A DNA stretch of 64,000 nucleotides. Source: Kutzneria kofuensis (GTDB lineage Bacteria; Actinomycetota; Actinomycetes; Mycobacteriales; Pseudonocardiaceae). A program made the position numbers and the translations under genes. Positions 35,045 through 43,809 of this stretch are shown in pieces. The DNA is taken from contig NZ_JACHIR010000001.1 of assembly GCF_014203355.1 (NCBI RefSeq), positions 2,420,038-2,484,037 on the forward strand, in the 5' to 3' direction. A model generated the notes under the pieces. That model saw nothing but the letters and a program-made list of their open reading frames with translations. It had not been told where the DNA came from and searched no databases. The stretch's first letter is position 1. Each line of letters opens with the position of its first letter.

Positions 35045-36136
35045 TCACCCGTTCGGGGCGTTCTGGGCGCCGCGGACACCCGTGCCGGATGCCGCCGGCA
35101 GGGTGCAGCGGGCCTGCGTGTTCAGCGGTCTGCCCGGCTGGTTGTCGAGCCCGCTTCGACGGCTGGTGCCGTCGTAGCCGGCGGTGCAGCCGAGGGGGTC
35201 GAAGAACGTCAGCGACAGCCCGAAGTCGGCTGTGCCGTTGGTGACTGTGCTGGCCCCGGCGGCGATCGCCTGCGGCGCCGCGATCAGCAGCTCCTGGATG
35301 GCGTCGTGGCGGCCGAGGGCCACGGTCGCGGTGGTCAGGAGGTTGGCGATCAACACGCCCAGGCTCGGATCCGTGTCCCTGATCAGCTGGCTGACCTGCA
35401 CGGACAGCTGTGGCACGGTGCCGATCAGGCTGCGCAGGTCCGCGTCGGAACTCCGCAGCTGGTCGGCGATGAGCTTGGCGTTGGCGCCGAACTGGGTGAG
35501 CGCGGCGGCCTCGTCGTTCTGAGTGTGGAGCACGGTCGTGGAGTCGGTGACGAGTTGCGTCAGCTGCGGCATGTGCTGCGTGGTCGCGCCGACGAAGGAA
35601 TGCGTGCTGTCCAACAGGGCTTGCAGATCCGTGGTCGTGCCGCGGGTGGCCGTGTCCAGTTCGTCGACGAGAGTGCGCAGGGAATCATCCGGCACGCTCC
35701 GGACCAGGCTGTCGATGTTCGTCAGCAGGGTCTGCACCGGCAGCGGCACCTTGGTGGCCGATTGCGGGATGACCGAGCCCTGCCGCAGCGTCGGGCCGTC
35801 GGGCCTTCTCGGCTTGAGGTCGACGTACTGCTCCCCCACCGCCGACCGGTTCTTGACGACGGTGTCGACGTCCTGCGGGATGTCGTACTGGATCAGGTCC
35901 AGCTCGACGTCGACGCCGTCGTCGGTGAGGGTTATCGGCCCGACCCGGCCGATCGGCACGCCACGGTAGGTCACTTCGGCGTTGGTGAAGATGCCGCCGG
36001 CGTCGGCGAGTTTCATCGTGACCTGGTAGCCGCCGGTGCCGAACAGGCCGACGTAGCGGGCCGCGACGAAGGCGACGGCGGTCAGGCCGACCAGCAGGAA
36101 CGCGGCGACCTTGAGGCGGACTCCGGCCGTCAGCAT
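35045..36136 (-). CDS. mceF: Mce family protein, MceF position
   Basis: This is a 363-residue MlaD/MCE-domain protein. One N-terminal TM helix (VAAFLLVGLTAVAFVAARYV) precedes the MCE domain (YQVTMKLADAGGIFTNAEVTYRGVPIGRVGPI). A long coiled, helical region follows (residues about 110-270, with DSLVRSVPDDSLRTLVDEL and VTDSTTVLHTQNDE). A soluble Cys-containing tail ends the protein. In actinobacteria six such subunits form the tunnel that carries lipids across the envelope. The start overlaps the mceE stop. No proline-rich extension is present. Confidence 0.92.
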   Translation of the reverse strand: MLTAGVRLKVAAFLLVGLTAVAFVAARYVGLFGTGGYQVTMKLADAGGIFTNAEVTYRGVPIGRVGPITLTDDGVDVELDLIQYDIPQDVDTVVKNRSAVGEQYVDLKPRRPDGPTLRQGSVIPQSATKVPLPVQTLLTNIDSLVRSVPDDSLRTLVDELDTATRGTTTDLQALLDSTHSFVGATTQHMPQLTQLVTDSTTVLHTQNDEAAALTQFGANAKLIADQLRSSDADLRSLIGTVPQLSVQVSQLIRDTDPSLGVLIANLLTTATVALGRHDAIQELLIAAPQAIAAGASTVTNGTADFGLSLTFFDPLGCTAGYDGTSRRSGLDNQPGRPLNTQARCTLPAASGTGVRGAQNAPNG

Positions 36137-37062
36137 CAGTGGTCCTTCAGGTAGACGTTGAGGTAGTCGCCCTTGACGTCGTCGAGCACGGCGTCGGTGA
36201 ACGGGAACGTCATCAGGACCTGCAGCGCCTTCGGCAGGTTCTGGCCGGCGGCGGCGAGTTGCCGGAGCGTGGGTTGCAGTGCCTTCAGGTCGGCGACGAG
36301 GTCGTCCCGGCTTCGGTTGACGGTGTCGGTGGCCGTCGCCGCGAGGTGGTCGAGAGCGTCGACCATCCTGGTCAGGTTGTCCTTTTGTTGTGCCAGGACG
36401 GAGATGCCCGGTGTGAGGTCGTCGATGGCGCCGGTGATCTGGGTCTTGCGGTCGTCGAGAGTCTTGGCCAGCCTGGCCATTCCGTCGAGTGCCTTGGTGA
36501 TGTCGTCCTTGTGGCGGTCAAGGTTGTTCACCAGGTTGTCTATTTTGGACAGAAGGTCGCGGACGTTGCTCTCGTTGCCGTTGAGGGCCTGGTTCACCTG
36601 CTGTGTGATCGTCTGGAGCTGGGCCACACCGCCGCCGTTCAGCACCATCGACAGCGCACCCAGCACCTCTTCCACCTGCGGGTTCCTGTTCGTGCGGGCG
36701 AGCGGGATGGTCGCCCCGTCGGCCAGCGGCGTTGTCGTGGCAGTGGCCGGGGCCGCCAGCTCCACGAACTTCTCGCCGAGCAGGCTGGACTGCCGGAGGT
36801 AGGCGTGGGCATCGGCCGGCAGGTGGACGTCACCGTTCACGGTCATCGTCACCAGCGCACTCCAGCCGTCCGGCGCCAGCCGCACCGTGTCCACCCGGCC
36901 GACCGGCACGTCGTCGACCTTGACGGCCGCCTGCGGCACCAGGTCCAGAACGTCGCCGAACTGTGCGGTGACCCGGTACGGGCGGCTGCCGACATCCGCT
37001 CCGCCCGGCAGTGCGCACGCCGTTGCCAGCAACACCGTTGCCAACAGCAGGTATCTACGCAT
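36136..37062 (-). CDS. mceE: Mce family lipoprotein, MceE position (LprK type)
   Basis: This 308-residue protein starts MRRYLLLATVLLATAC, a signal peptide with a lipobox at Cys16. It is the lipoprotein subunit expected at the E position. The MCE domain follows (YRVTAQFGDVLDLVPQAAVKVDDVPVGRVDTV), then a helical stalk with many Asn/Asp heptads (SKIDNLVNNLDRHKDDITKALDGMARLAKTLDDRKTQI). Start and stop overlap the flanking mce genes by 1 nt each (TGATG), giving strict coupling. This subunit anchors the tunnel to the membrane through its lipid. Confidence 0.93.
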   Translation of the reverse strand: MRRYLLLATVLLATACALPGGADVGSRPYRVTAQFGDVLDLVPQAAVKVDDVPVGRVDTVRLAPDGWSALVTMTVNGDVHLPADAHAYLRQSSLLGEKFVELAAPATATTTPLADGATIPLARTNRNPQVEEVLGALSMVLNGGGVAQLQTITQQVNQALNGNESNVRDLLSKIDNLVNNLDRHKDDITKALDGMARLAKTLDDRKTQITGAIDDLTPGISVLAQQKDNLTRMVDALDHLAATATDTVNRSRDDLVADLKALQPTLRQLAAAGQNLPKALQVLMTFPFTDAVLDDVKGDYLNVYLKDH

Positions 37063-38033
37063 CAGCCCACCGCCGGCAACGGGAGAACCGGTTGCTCGCC
37101 GGGTGCGAACTCCCGGATGTTCGCCCTCCCGCTGAGCGTCTTCGTCCCCGGGTCGTAGGCGTTGAGGACATTGCCCAACGCCAGCGGCGCGACCTTGAGC
37201 GCCTCGTCCAGCGACGCCCGCTCCCTCACCAGCACCTGACTCAGCTGCGCCAGCTTGTCCACATTGGACGCTATCCGGCTTCGGTTGTCCTGGATGAACT
37301 GCTTCACGTCGGCCAACGCACCGGCCAGCTGGCTCAGCGCCGCACCGAGATCGTCCCGATCCCCCGCGAGGAAGGCCGACACCTGTCCCAGCCGATCCGT
37401 CACGTCCCGGACCTGGTCGTCGCTGGTCGCGATCGTGGCGGTGAACTTCTGCAGGCTGTCGACGGTGCCCGTGAAGTCGTCCTTCGCACCGGACAGCGTG
37501 CCGGCGGCCGCGCCGAGCCGCTCGATCGTCTCGTTGAGCTTCGCCCCGTTGCCGTCGAGCACCTCGGCACCGGTCCTGACCAGGTCGGACAGCGCCCCGT
37601 CGGCGTTCGCGCCGTTCGGTCCGAGCGCGGTCGCCAGCTCGTTCAGGCTGCCGTACAGCTGGTCCAGCTCCACCGGCGTCGCCGTGCTGTTCTCGCTGAT
37701 CGTCGAGTCCTGGGGCAGTTCCGGGCCGGTCGTGTAGGCCGGCGCGAGCTGCACGAACCGGTCGGAGACCAGGCTCGGCGCCATGATGACCGCCTTGACG
37801 CCACGCGGGATCCGCACCTCCGGCTCGACCGTGAGCCTGACCCGGACCTGCGTGCCCGCCGGCCGCACCTCGTCGACCGTGCCGACGCGGACGCCCAGCA
37901 CCCGCACGTCCGAGCCGGCATAGACGCCGACCGCCTCCGTGAAGTAGGCCGTGAGGTGCAGCGGCAACGTGACGTGCAGCGGGCCGAACACCGTGCTGGC
38001 CACGACCAGGAGCATGCTCATCAGCTGGTTCAT
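37062..38033 (-). CDS. mceD: Mce family protein, MceD position
   Basis: This is a 323-residue protein: an N-terminal TM helix (MSMLLVVASTVFGPL), an MCE domain (LTAYFTEAVGVYAGSDVRVLGVRVGTVDEV), and a long helical stalk with repeated LGAAAGTLSGAKDDF/LGQVSAFLAGDRDDLGAALSQLAGAL patterns. The start ATG overlaps the mceC stop (TGATG). It is one of the six tunnel subunits. No unusual features. Confidence 0.92.
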   Translation of the reverse strand: MNQLMSMLLVVASTVFGPLHVTLPLHLTAYFTEAVGVYAGSDVRVLGVRVGTVDEVRPAGTQVRVRLTVEPEVRIPRGVKAVIMAPSLVSDRFVQLAPAYTTGPELPQDSTISENSTATPVELDQLYGSLNELATALGPNGANADGALSDLVRTGAEVLDGNGAKLNETIERLGAAAGTLSGAKDDFTGTVDSLQKFTATIATSDDQVRDVTDRLGQVSAFLAGDRDDLGAALSQLAGALADVKQFIQDNRSRIASNVDKLAQLSQVLVRERASLDEALKVAPLALGNVLNAYDPGTKTLSGRANIREFAPGEQPVLPLPAVG

Positions 38034-39019
38034 CAGTTGCCCTTCGAGCCCGGCGGCACGCAGTCGCGGTTCGGCGTCGCCGGCACCAGGCCGCACAGGT
38101 AGGTGTCGATCCACCGGCCGTTGCCCAGCGCGTTGTCCAGCAGGCGGTAGTAGGGGCCGATCAGCGCCAACCCCTTGTCGAGGTTCTCCTGGTTGCGGTG
38201 CAGGACCGCCGTCACCTGGTCCAGCCGCGTGAGCGTCGGACCGAGCTGGGTGTTGTTGTCCGCCACCAGGCCCTTCAGCTGCTCGGCCAGCGCCGTGCTT
38301 CCCTTGAGCAGAGCCGAGATCGCCTGCCGTCGCTGCTGCACCTCCCGCAGCAGCGCCGCCCCGTCCCCGATCAGCCGCCGGAACTGCTCGTCCCGGTCCG
38401 CCAGCGTCCGCCCGACCTTCGCGGTGCCCGCCAACAACTTCCGCAGCTCGTCGTCCCTCGACGAGATCGTCTTCGCCAGACCGGACAGCCCGTCCACCGT
38501 GGCCCTGATCTCCTGCGGCGCGTTCCGGAACGCATCCGACAACACCTGGAAGCTCTGTGCCAGCTGCCCGGTGTCGATCCGGGTGACGGTGCCCGCCAGA
38601 TCGTCGAACGCCGCCACCACGTCATACGGCGCCGCCGTCCGCTGCCTGGGTATCGGCTGCCCCGGATCCTGCGCCCCGCTCCCCTTCGGCTCCAGCTCCA
38701 GGTACTTCTGCCCCAGCAACGTCTTGATCTCGATCGACACCGTGGTCCCGTCCCCGATCCAGGCGCCCCGCACCCGGAAGCCCACCCGGACCTGGTCCCC
38801 CGCCAGCGTCACCGCCGTCACCTCCCCCACCTTCACGCCCGCCACCGCCACCTCGTCGGACGGCTTCAGCCCCGCCGCCTCCGTGAAGTAGGCGGAGTAA
38901 CCGGTGGTGCCGAACGGCAACTCGTCGGCAACGAACACCGCAGCGGTGACCAACGCCGTGACGGTCACTCCCACCACCGCGACGACGAGCGGATTCCGCT
39001 CAAGGAAGCTCCGTTTCAC
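38033..39019 (-). CDS. mceC: Mce family protein, MceC position
   Basis: This is a 328-residue tunnel subunit. The TM helix is LVVAVVGVTVTALVTAAVF, and the MCE domain is TGYSAYFTEAAGLKPSDEVAVAGVKVGEVTAV. The stalk is helical, and the C-terminal YLCGLVPATPNRDCVPPGSKGN carries two cysteines that may form a disulfide. GTG at 39019 is chosen for its GGGAGG ribosome site and 4-nt overlap with mceB. Confidence 0.92.
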   Translation of the reverse strand: MKRSFLERNPLVVAVVGVTVTALVTAAVFVADELPFGTTGYSAYFTEAAGLKPSDEVAVAGVKVGEVTAVTLAGDQVRVGFRVRGAWIGDGTTVSIEIKTLLGQKYLELEPKGSGAQDPGQPIPRQRTAAPYDVVAAFDDLAGTVTRIDTGQLAQSFQVLSDAFRNAPQEIRATVDGLSGLAKTISSRDDELRKLLAGTAKVGRTLADRDEQFRRLIGDGAALLREVQQRRQAISALLKGSTALAEQLKGLVADNNTQLGPTLTRLDQVTAVLHRNQENLDKGLALIGPYYRLLDNALGNGRWIDTYLCGLVPATPNRDCVPPGSKGN

Positions 39020-40023
39020 TTGCACCTCCCTGCCGTCACGGGGATTCCCGGTGTCGCTCCGCCGGGTGGCGCGGGGGCGTCCGTAGTGGCCGAGCACAGG
39101 TAGAAGTTCAGCCACGAGCCGTAGGAGGCGGTGCGGCCGATCGCGTCGAGCTTCGCGGGCAGGTTCGTGAGGAACTGGTCGACCAGACCCTCGTCGGCGG
39201 CGAGATTGCCGGCGACTCCGCCGAGTTGCGCGATGTCGTCCTTGAGGGGCTGCCGGCCCTGCTGAAGCAGAGTGGTGGTGGCGTCGGCGAGGCCGGACAA
39301 CCCGCTGATGGCGTCGCCGATCGAACCGCGGTCGGCGGCCAGGCCGCTGACCAGCTGCTGGGTCGTGAATACGAGGGTCGACAGCTGGTCGTCGTGGGCA
39401 TTGACCTGCGTCAGCACGGCATTCAGGTGGGACACGACCTCGCCGATCACCTGGTCACGTTGCGCCAGCGTGGAAGTCAGGGACGCCGTGTGGGCGAGCA
39501 GGTCATCGACGGTGCCGCCCTCGCCCTGCAGCACCTGCACGATCTCACCGGCCATCTGGTTGACGTCGCCGGGCGACAGCGCTCGCAGCAACGGCTTGAA
39601 TCCGTTGAGCAACGCCGTCAGGTTCAGCGCGGGGGACGTCCGGGCGAGCGGGATCTGACCGCCGGGTGGCAGCACCTGGTTGGGGTCGCCGGCCCCCTCG
39701 CCGAGCGCGATGTACCGCTGCCCGACGAGGTTTCGGTACTTGATCGCCGCCGTCACCGACGCCGGCAGCGGATGGTCCCGCTGCACCGAGAACTCCACCT
39801 CGGCGACCCGCTGGTCGGCTATGGAGATCCGCTCGACCTGCCCGACCGTCACGCCGGCGATGCGCACGTCGTCGCCGACCGAAAGCGAGACGGCATTGCT
39901 GAACCGAGCGGTGTAGTCGACGGTGTCCCCGTTCCCGGGATTGGCGATCGCCAGCGCCAACGCCGTGGTCGCCAGACCGGTGACCAGGACGAACACGAGC
40001 CCCTTGATCAGCACCGCCCTCAT
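39016..40023 (-). CDS. mceB: Mce family protein, MceB position
   Basis: This is a 335-residue tunnel subunit with an N-terminal TM helix (LVFVLVTGLATTALALAIA), the MCE domain (VDYTARFSNAVSLSVGDDVRIAGVTVGQVERI), a stalk, and a C-terminal WLNFYLCSATTDAP...AGRCK with a Cys pair similar to that of MceC. Of two possible starts, ATG at 40023 is preferred over GTG at 40032 because GGGGTGG lies 6 nt upstream. It is separated from mceA by 61 nt, the widest gap among the mce subunit genes. Confidence 0.92.
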   Translation of the reverse strand: MRAVLIKGLVFVLVTGLATTALALAIANPGNGDTVDYTARFSNAVSLSVGDDVRIAGVTVGQVERISIADQRVAEVEFSVQRDHPLPASVTAAIKYRNLVGQRYIALGEGAGDPNQVLPPGGQIPLARTSPALNLTALLNGFKPLLRALSPGDVNQMAGEIVQVLQGEGGTVDDLLAHTASLTSTLAQRDQVIGEVVSHLNAVLTQVNAHDDQLSTLVFTTQQLVSGLAADRGSIGDAISGLSGLADATTTLLQQGRQPLKDDIAQLGGVAGNLAADEGLVDQFLTNLPAKLDAIGRTASYGSWLNFYLCSATTDAPAPPGGATPGIPVTAGRCK

Positions 40024-40084
40024 CCCGGCCACCCCCGCGAGTCACGCTCTCCGGCACACCGAATGTAGAGTTCCGGCAGACCGA

Positions 40085-41230
40085 TCACCCGACCGTCACC
40101 TCCGCGCCCCGGTAGAGCGGTCCGATCAGCACGCTGCCCCAGCTCGGCACGTCCTTGCCGAGCAGAGCGCCGATGAAGGTGTTCTCCTGCACGGAATTCG
40201 GCGCGGCGGTCACCGGGTAGCAGGACGGACCGCCCTTGCCGTCGTAGACGGGGGTGTCCCGGCCTGGCACGTACTTACCCCTCGGTGGCTGGACATGGAG
40301 CGTCACGTGCATGCCGGGCTCGTTGGTTCCCTTGCCCAGCACCTTGTCCATCTCCGGCTCGAACGCCGTCAGCGCGCGCAGCATGCACGGGTACTCGGGT
40401 GAGTACTTGGCCAGCAGGGTCAACGTCGGCACGCTGGCCTGGGACAGCCGGATGATGGTGTTCCCGTTGCGTTGCAGGAACGTGCCGAGGTCCTGCGCGC
40501 CGGTGGTGAGGTTCTGGAACAGGCTGGCCAGGTTCGCCCGCTGCTCGGCGATGGTGCGGCTGGTGGTGGTGAGATCCGACAGGGCCTGCACGACGTCCGG
40601 CGCGATCCGGCTGTAGTTGTCGGTCACCTGGGCCAGTTCCCGCATGCCGGCGGTGAACTCGTCCAGATGGGGCGTGAACTCGTCGACATCACTGTCGAGC
40701 CAGGCCAGGGTCTGGCCGAGCGCCGCGCCGCGCCCGGCCAGCGCCCCCGCCAGGGTGCTGAGGATCGACGCCAGCTTCTGCGGCTGCACCGCCTGCAGCA
40801 TCGGCATCAGGTCGCCGACCACCTGCTCCACCTCGACCGCCGTCGCCGAACGGTCCTGGCTGATCACATCGCCGCCGGCCAGGCGATCAGCCGCCTTGTG
40901 TCGCGGAGGAACGAGGTCGACGTAGCGTTCGCCGAACAGCGTCTTCGGCAGCAGGCGAGCGGAGACGTTCCGCGGAACCTGCCCGATCAGGTCCGGCCGC
41001 ATCGCGAGGTCGACCTCCGCGCCGGAACCGTTGGTGCGGACGTCCCGAACCTCGCCCACGACCACGCCCCGGAGCTTCACCTCCGCGTCCAGGCGCAGCT
41101 GGTTGCCGACGTGATCGGTCCGCAGCGTCACCATCGCTACCGAGGTGAAGTCCTTGCGGTACAAGGCAACCGTCAACGCTACGATCAGCGCCATGATCGT
41201 CAGGTAGACCGCGCCGAACAGCCTCTTCAT
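40085..41230 (-). CDS. mceA: Mce family protein, MceA position
   Basis: This is a 381-residue subunit with a TM helix (MKRLFGAVYLTIMALIVALTVALY), the MCE domain (RLDAEVKLRGVVVGEVRDV) and the Mce/CUP1-type region typical of the A position (SVPTLTLLAKYSPEYPCMLRAL, LHVQPPRGKYVPGRD). It ends in an extracellular segment with a Cys pair. The start overlaps the yrbEB stop by 4 nt, so the permease and tunnel are translated together. Confidence 0.93.
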   Translation of the reverse strand: MKRLFGAVYLTIMALIVALTVALYRKDFTSVAMVTLRTDHVGNQLRLDAEVKLRGVVVGEVRDVRTNGSGAEVDLAMRPDLIGQVPRNVSARLLPKTLFGERYVDLVPPRHKAADRLAGGDVISQDRSATAVEVEQVVGDLMPMLQAVQPQKLASILSTLAGALAGRGAALGQTLAWLDSDVDEFTPHLDEFTAGMRELAQVTDNYSRIAPDVVQALSDLTTTSRTIAEQRANLASLFQNLTTGAQDLGTFLQRNGNTIIRLSQASVPTLTLLAKYSPEYPCMLRALTAFEPEMDKVLGKGTNEPGMHVTLHVQPPRGKYVPGRDTPVYDGKGGPSCYPVTAAPNSVQENTFIGALLGKDVPSWGSVLIGPLYRGAEVTVG

Positions 41231-42012
41231 CCCGCCACCTTCACGGTCGTCGTGGCGCCCCAGATGGCCAGGCTGAGGAAGAAGTCCAGCATGCTGACCG
41301 CGACGATGGTGGTGCGCACGGCCCGCCCCACCGCGATGCCGACGCCCGCGGGGCCGCCCGTCGCGCGGTAGCCGAAGTAGCAGTGCACCAGCATCACGAC
41401 GACGCTGAACACCAGGACCTTGCCGAACGAGTACAGGACATCGTCGGGCGGTAGGAACAAGCCGAAGTAGTGGTCGTACGTTCCGGCCGACTGGCCGTAG
41501 AACACCACGGTGATCTCCCGTGAGGCCAGGTACGAACACAGCAACCCGATGGCGTACAACGGAACCACAGCCACGAAGCCCGCGACCACCCTGGTGCTCA
41601 CCAGGTACGGCAGGCTACGCACGGCGATCACCTCCAGCGCGTCGACCTCCTCGGCGATCCGCATCGCCCCCAGCTGGGCCGTGAACCCGGAGCCGACCGT
41701 CGCCGACAGGGCCAGACCCGCCACCAGCGGCGCGATCTCGCGCGTGTTGAAGTAGGCGGACATGAATCCCGAGAACGCCGCCACGCCGATCTGGTTCAGC
41801 GCCGAATACCCTTGCAGGCCAACGACAACACCGGTGAAAACGGTCATGCCGACCATCACGCCGACGGTGCCGCCGATCACCGCCAGCGCGCCGGAGCCGA
41901 AGCCGACCTCGGCCAGCAGGCGGACGACCTCCTTGAAGTAGCGCCGGACCGCGAACGGGATCGCCGCCACCGCGCGGAGGAAGAACAACAGCTGGTCGCC
42001 GAGCGCCTCCAT
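41227..42012 (-). CDS. yrbEB: Mce ABC permease YrbEB (MlaE family)
   Basis: This 261-residue MlaE-family permease has about five TM segments (GALAVIGGTVGVMVGMTVFTG, YLVSTRVVAGFVAVVPLYAIGLLC, VLVFSVVVMLVHCYFGY). The MlaE coupling region reads AMRIAEEVDALEVIAVRSLPYLV, with the glutamates that contact the ATPase. ATG at 42012 overlaps the yrbEA stop (TGATG). Together with YrbEA it forms the membrane gate of the Mce lipid importer. Confidence 0.94.
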   Translation of the reverse strand: MEALGDQLLFFLRAVAAIPFAVRRYFKEVVRLLAEVGFGSGALAVIGGTVGVMVGMTVFTGVVVGLQGYSALNQIGVAAFSGFMSAYFNTREIAPLVAGLALSATVGSGFTAQLGAMRIAEEVDALEVIAVRSLPYLVSTRVVAGFVAVVPLYAIGLLCSYLASREITVVFYGQSAGTYDHYFGLFLPPDDVLYSFGKVLVFSVVVMLVHCYFGYRATGGPAGVGIAVGRAVRTTIVAVSMLDFFLSLAIWGATTTVKVAG

Positions 42013-42761
42013 CACATTCCCTTCGCCGGCACGATCCGCAGGTACACCGCCGTGATCACGGCGTTCACCAGGAACAGCAGCAGGAACGTGATCACCACCG
42101 ACTGGTTCACCGAGTCGCCAACGCCCTTCGGGCCGCCCCTGGGATGCAGTCCACGGTAGGACGCCACCACCCCCGCCAGGAAACCGAAGAACGTCGCCTT
42201 CAGCTCGCTCACCCACAGGTCCGGCAGCTGGGCCAGCGCCGCGAAGCTCGCCACGTACGCCCCCGGCGTGCCGCCCTGCATCACCACGTTGAAGAAGTAG
42301 CCGCCCGCGACGCCCACCACGCTCACCATGCCGTTCAGCAGCACCGCCACCGAGGTCGCCGCCAGCACCCTCGGCACCACCAGGCGGTGCACCGGCGAGA
42401 CCCCCAGCACCTCCATCGCGTCGATCTCCTCCCGGATCGTCCGCGATCCCAGGTCCGCGCAGATCGCCGACCCACCCGCGCCCGCGATGATCAGCGTCGT
42501 GACGATCGGGCTCGCCTGCTGGATGACCGCCAGCACGCTCGCCGCCCCGTCGAACGACTCCGCGCCGATCTGCGCGGTCAGCGACCCCAGCTCCAGCCCG
42601 ATCACCGCCCCGAACGGGATCGACACCAGCATCGACGGCAGGATCGACACGCTCGCCACGAACCAGAACTGCTCGACCAGCTCGCGGTACTGGAACGGCC
42701 GCCGCAGCAACTGCCGCAGGACCTCAAGCCCCAGCGCGAACATCTGCCCCACGGCGGTCAT
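42012..42761 (-). CDS. yrbEA: Mce ABC permease YrbEA (MlaE family)
   Basis: This 249-residue MlaE-family permease has the segment REIDAMEVLGVSPVHRLVVPRVLA-like coupling loop (here TIREEIDAMEVLGVSPVHRL) and five or six hydrophobic helices. ATG at 42761 is chosen because GGAG lies 7 nt upstream; an ATG at 42815 would add 18 charged residues without a ribosome site. It pairs with YrbEB. The 76-bp gap from the ATPase gene is small enough for one transcript. Confidence 0.93.
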   Translation of the reverse strand: MTAVGQMFALGLEVLRQLLRRPFQYRELVEQFWFVASVSILPSMLVSIPFGAVIGLELGSLTAQIGAESFDGAASVLAVIQQASPIVTTLIIAGAGGSAICADLGSRTIREEIDAMEVLGVSPVHRLVVPRVLAATSVAVLLNGMVSVVGVAGGYFFNVVMQGGTPGAYVASFAALAQLPDLWVSELKATFFGFLAGVVASYRGLHPRGGPKGVGDSVNQSVVITFLLLFLVNAVITAVYLRIVPAKGM

Positions 42762-42837
42762 CTCGACGCTCCGCCCGACGCCGGACCATCCGCCACGCGG
42801 AGGGCGCTCCTGCATTGGCGCTTCGAACCGACCGCGG

Positions 42838-43809
42838 TCACCGACTCGCCCCAGGCCGAGCGCAGTCCAAGGTCGCCGCCACATTCCTTCGCGTCGCCGC
42901 GGGCAATGTCGGAAGCATCAGTCGCACCCGCTCCTGCCGTCGGCGGATCGCCCGACGCACCGGCAGTCCCGGGCTGGGCGTCAGCTGCGGAACGAGTTCG
43001 GGCAGGGGCCGCGGCCAGGCGCCTTCGGCTGCGGCCACAACCGCGTCCTTCTCCTCGCTCATGCCGATCGGGCCGTGGCGGTGGCCGCCGAGGAACTGGG
43101 CGACGACGGGTTCCTCACTGGTCAACAGGATCTCGCGGGGCCCGAAGCCGACCAGTCGCCGGCGGTAGAGCATGCCGAGGTTGTCGGGCACGGTCCGGGC
43201 CACGCTGATGTTGTGCGTGACGATGAGGATGGTGGCGTCGATCTGGGCGTTGAGGTCCACGAGCAGCTGACTGAGGTAGGCGGTGCGGACCGGGTCGAGC
43301 CCGGAGTCGGGTTCGTCGCACAGGATGATCTCCGGGTCGAGCACGAGGGCGCGGGCCAGGCCGGCGCGTTTGCGCATGCCGCCGGAGATCTCGGCCGGCA
43401 GCTTGTGTCCGGCGCCGGCCAGGCCGACGAGCTCCATCTTGTCGGCGACGACGCGGCGGATCTCGGCCTCGGTCTTGCGGGTGTGCTCCCGCAGCGGGAA
43501 CGCGACGTTGTCGTACACAGTCATCGAGCCGAACAGCGCGCCGTCCTGGAACAGCACGCCGAACAGCTTGCGCAGCTCGTAGCGCTCGGCTTCGGTGCAG
43601 CGGCACACGTCGACGCCGTCGACCATGATCCGGCCGTGCTCCGGTCGCAGCAGGCCGACGAGACACTTGAGGAACACGGACTTCCCGGTGCCGGACGGTC
43701 CAAGCAGGACACTGAGTTCGCCGGCCGGCAGCGTCAGCGACACGTCCTGCCAGATGTTCTGCCGGCCGAAGGACTTCGCCAGGCCATGCACGTCGATCTG
43801 CACGCCCAT
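42838..43809 (-). CDS. Mce ABC transporter ATPase (MceG/Mkl-like)
   Basis: This 323-residue ATPase has Walker A LLGPSGTGKSVFLK near residue 37, a Q-loop (VLFQDGALFGSMTVYDNVAFPL), the signature ISGGMRKRAGLARAL, Walker B EIILCDEPDSGLDPV and the switch His (IVTHNISVA). The last 80 residues form the C-terminal extension that distinguishes MceG-type ATPases. It is encoded inside the mce operon, as in Streptomyces, not elsewhere as in mycobacteria. Its ATG overlaps the stop of the upstream secreted protein (TGATG). Confidence 0.94.
   Translation of the reverse strand: MGVQIDVHGLAKSFGRQNIWQDVSLTLPAGELSVLLGPSGTGKSVFLKCLVGLLRPEHGRIMVDGVDVCRCTEAERYELRKLFGVLFQDGALFGSMTVYDNVAFPLREHTRKTEAEIRRVVADKMELVGLAGAGHKLPAEISGGMRKRAGLARALVLDPEIILCDEPDSGLDPVRTAYLSQLLVDLNAQIDATILIVTHNISVARTVPDNLGMLYRRRLVGFGPREILLTSEEPVVAQFLGGHRHGPIGMSEEKDAVVAAAEGAWPRPLPELVPQLTPSPGLPVRRAIRRRQERVRLMLPTLPAATRRNVAATLDCARPGASR

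Noticed and set aside
42762-42815. Longer N terminus for YrbEA from ATG 42815
   Set aside because: The extra 18 residues are charged and lack a ribosome site, whereas ATG 42761 has GGAG at proper distance and matches the usual MlaE start.
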